From Strigamia acuminata (taxonomy: Eukaryota > Arthropoda > Chilopoda > Geophilomorpha > Linotaeniidae), in NCBI GenBank assembly GCA_949358305.1, contig OX442314.1, positions 18,159,060 to 18,223,059 of the forward strand: a DNA stretch of 64,000 nt. The letters run 5' to 3'. The stretch's first letter is position 1. Each line of letters opens with the position of its first letter. Positions 63,907 to 64,000 of the stretch are shown here, piece by piece. Position numbers and translations under genes: made by a program. A model generated the notes under the pieces. It was not told where the DNA came from, ran no database searches, and worked only from the letters and a program-made list of their open reading frames with translations.

Positions 63907-64000
63907 CTACAAAAAGAAAACAAAACATAACATAAAACAAAACATTTTTATGTTTGAAAAGACTTGTTAATTAAAATTGGCCAATTGAATGAAATTTACT

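Overview
Eukaryotic nuclear DNA, AT-rich, with short GT-AG introns, most likely from an arthropod (probably a crustacean or insect). The clues are an Enhancer-of-split-type bHLH gene with paired Su(H) sites, an arthropod-style GH20 hexosaminidase (HLGMDEV) and an oig-4-type secreted Ig protein. All exon models were built by hand from splice signals, reading phase and remembered family sequences; nothing was aligned by computer. Most multi-exon models close in frame at a plausible length, the G-beta model at exactly 340 residues.

Layout. 1-2.7 kb: AT-rich, no gene seen. 2.7-12.7 kb: a Notch-response region. It holds one E(spl)/HES gene (6667-7477) with bHLH, Orange and WRPW, surrounded by Su(H) sites (CGTGGGAA) and proneural E-boxes. 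A 2.5 kb inverted-repeat element (4000-6546) has landed between the paired Su(H) sites and the start of this gene and has duplicated its TATA-like box. A second promoter with the same Su(H)-pair/E-box/TATA order lies at 11.62-11.70 kb with no recognisable gene behind it. 13.3-14.0 kb: a 170-residue protein with a C-terminal ubiquitin-binding-type zinc finger. 15.2-22.8 kb (-): a 19-exon Na+/H+ exchanger. 22.8-27.0 kb: no firm gene. 27.0-31.2 kb (-): GH20 beta-hexosaminidase whose signal-peptide exon and promoter are tandemly duplicated. 31.2-35.2 kb: no coding, perhaps a long 3' UTR. 35.2-38.0 kb (-): G-protein beta subunit. 39.3-44.8 kb (+): procollagen lysyl hydroxylase, with the Ig gene oig-4 nested antisense in one intron. 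45.3-47.1 kb (-): unidentified 10-TM protein. 47.8-48.8 kb (-): UBE2J2. 49.2-50.3 kb (+): intronless B3GALT6. 50.5-51.6 kb (-): ING4/5. 51.8-58.6 kb (+): NEURL4 with six NHR domains. 58.9-63.1 kb (-): M13 neprilysin-like gene that has lost its zinc-binding residues and has three irregular junctions. 63.35 kb to window end (-): the 3' end of a second M13 gene.

From 38 kb on, genes are packed: head-to-head pairs share promoters of 240-430 bp (UBE2J2/B3GALT6, ING/NEURL4) and convergent pairs end within 200-500 bp. Much of the gene set (HES, Na+/H+ exchanger, GNB1, PLOD, UBE2J2, B3GALT6, an M13 peptidase, possibly FAAP20) has human counterparts on 1p36, so the window may preserve a very old linkage block. 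Most novel points: the transposon inside the E(spl) promoter, the orphan Notch-type promoter, the duplicated GH20 first exon, the nested oig-4 gene and the catalytically dead M13 gene.
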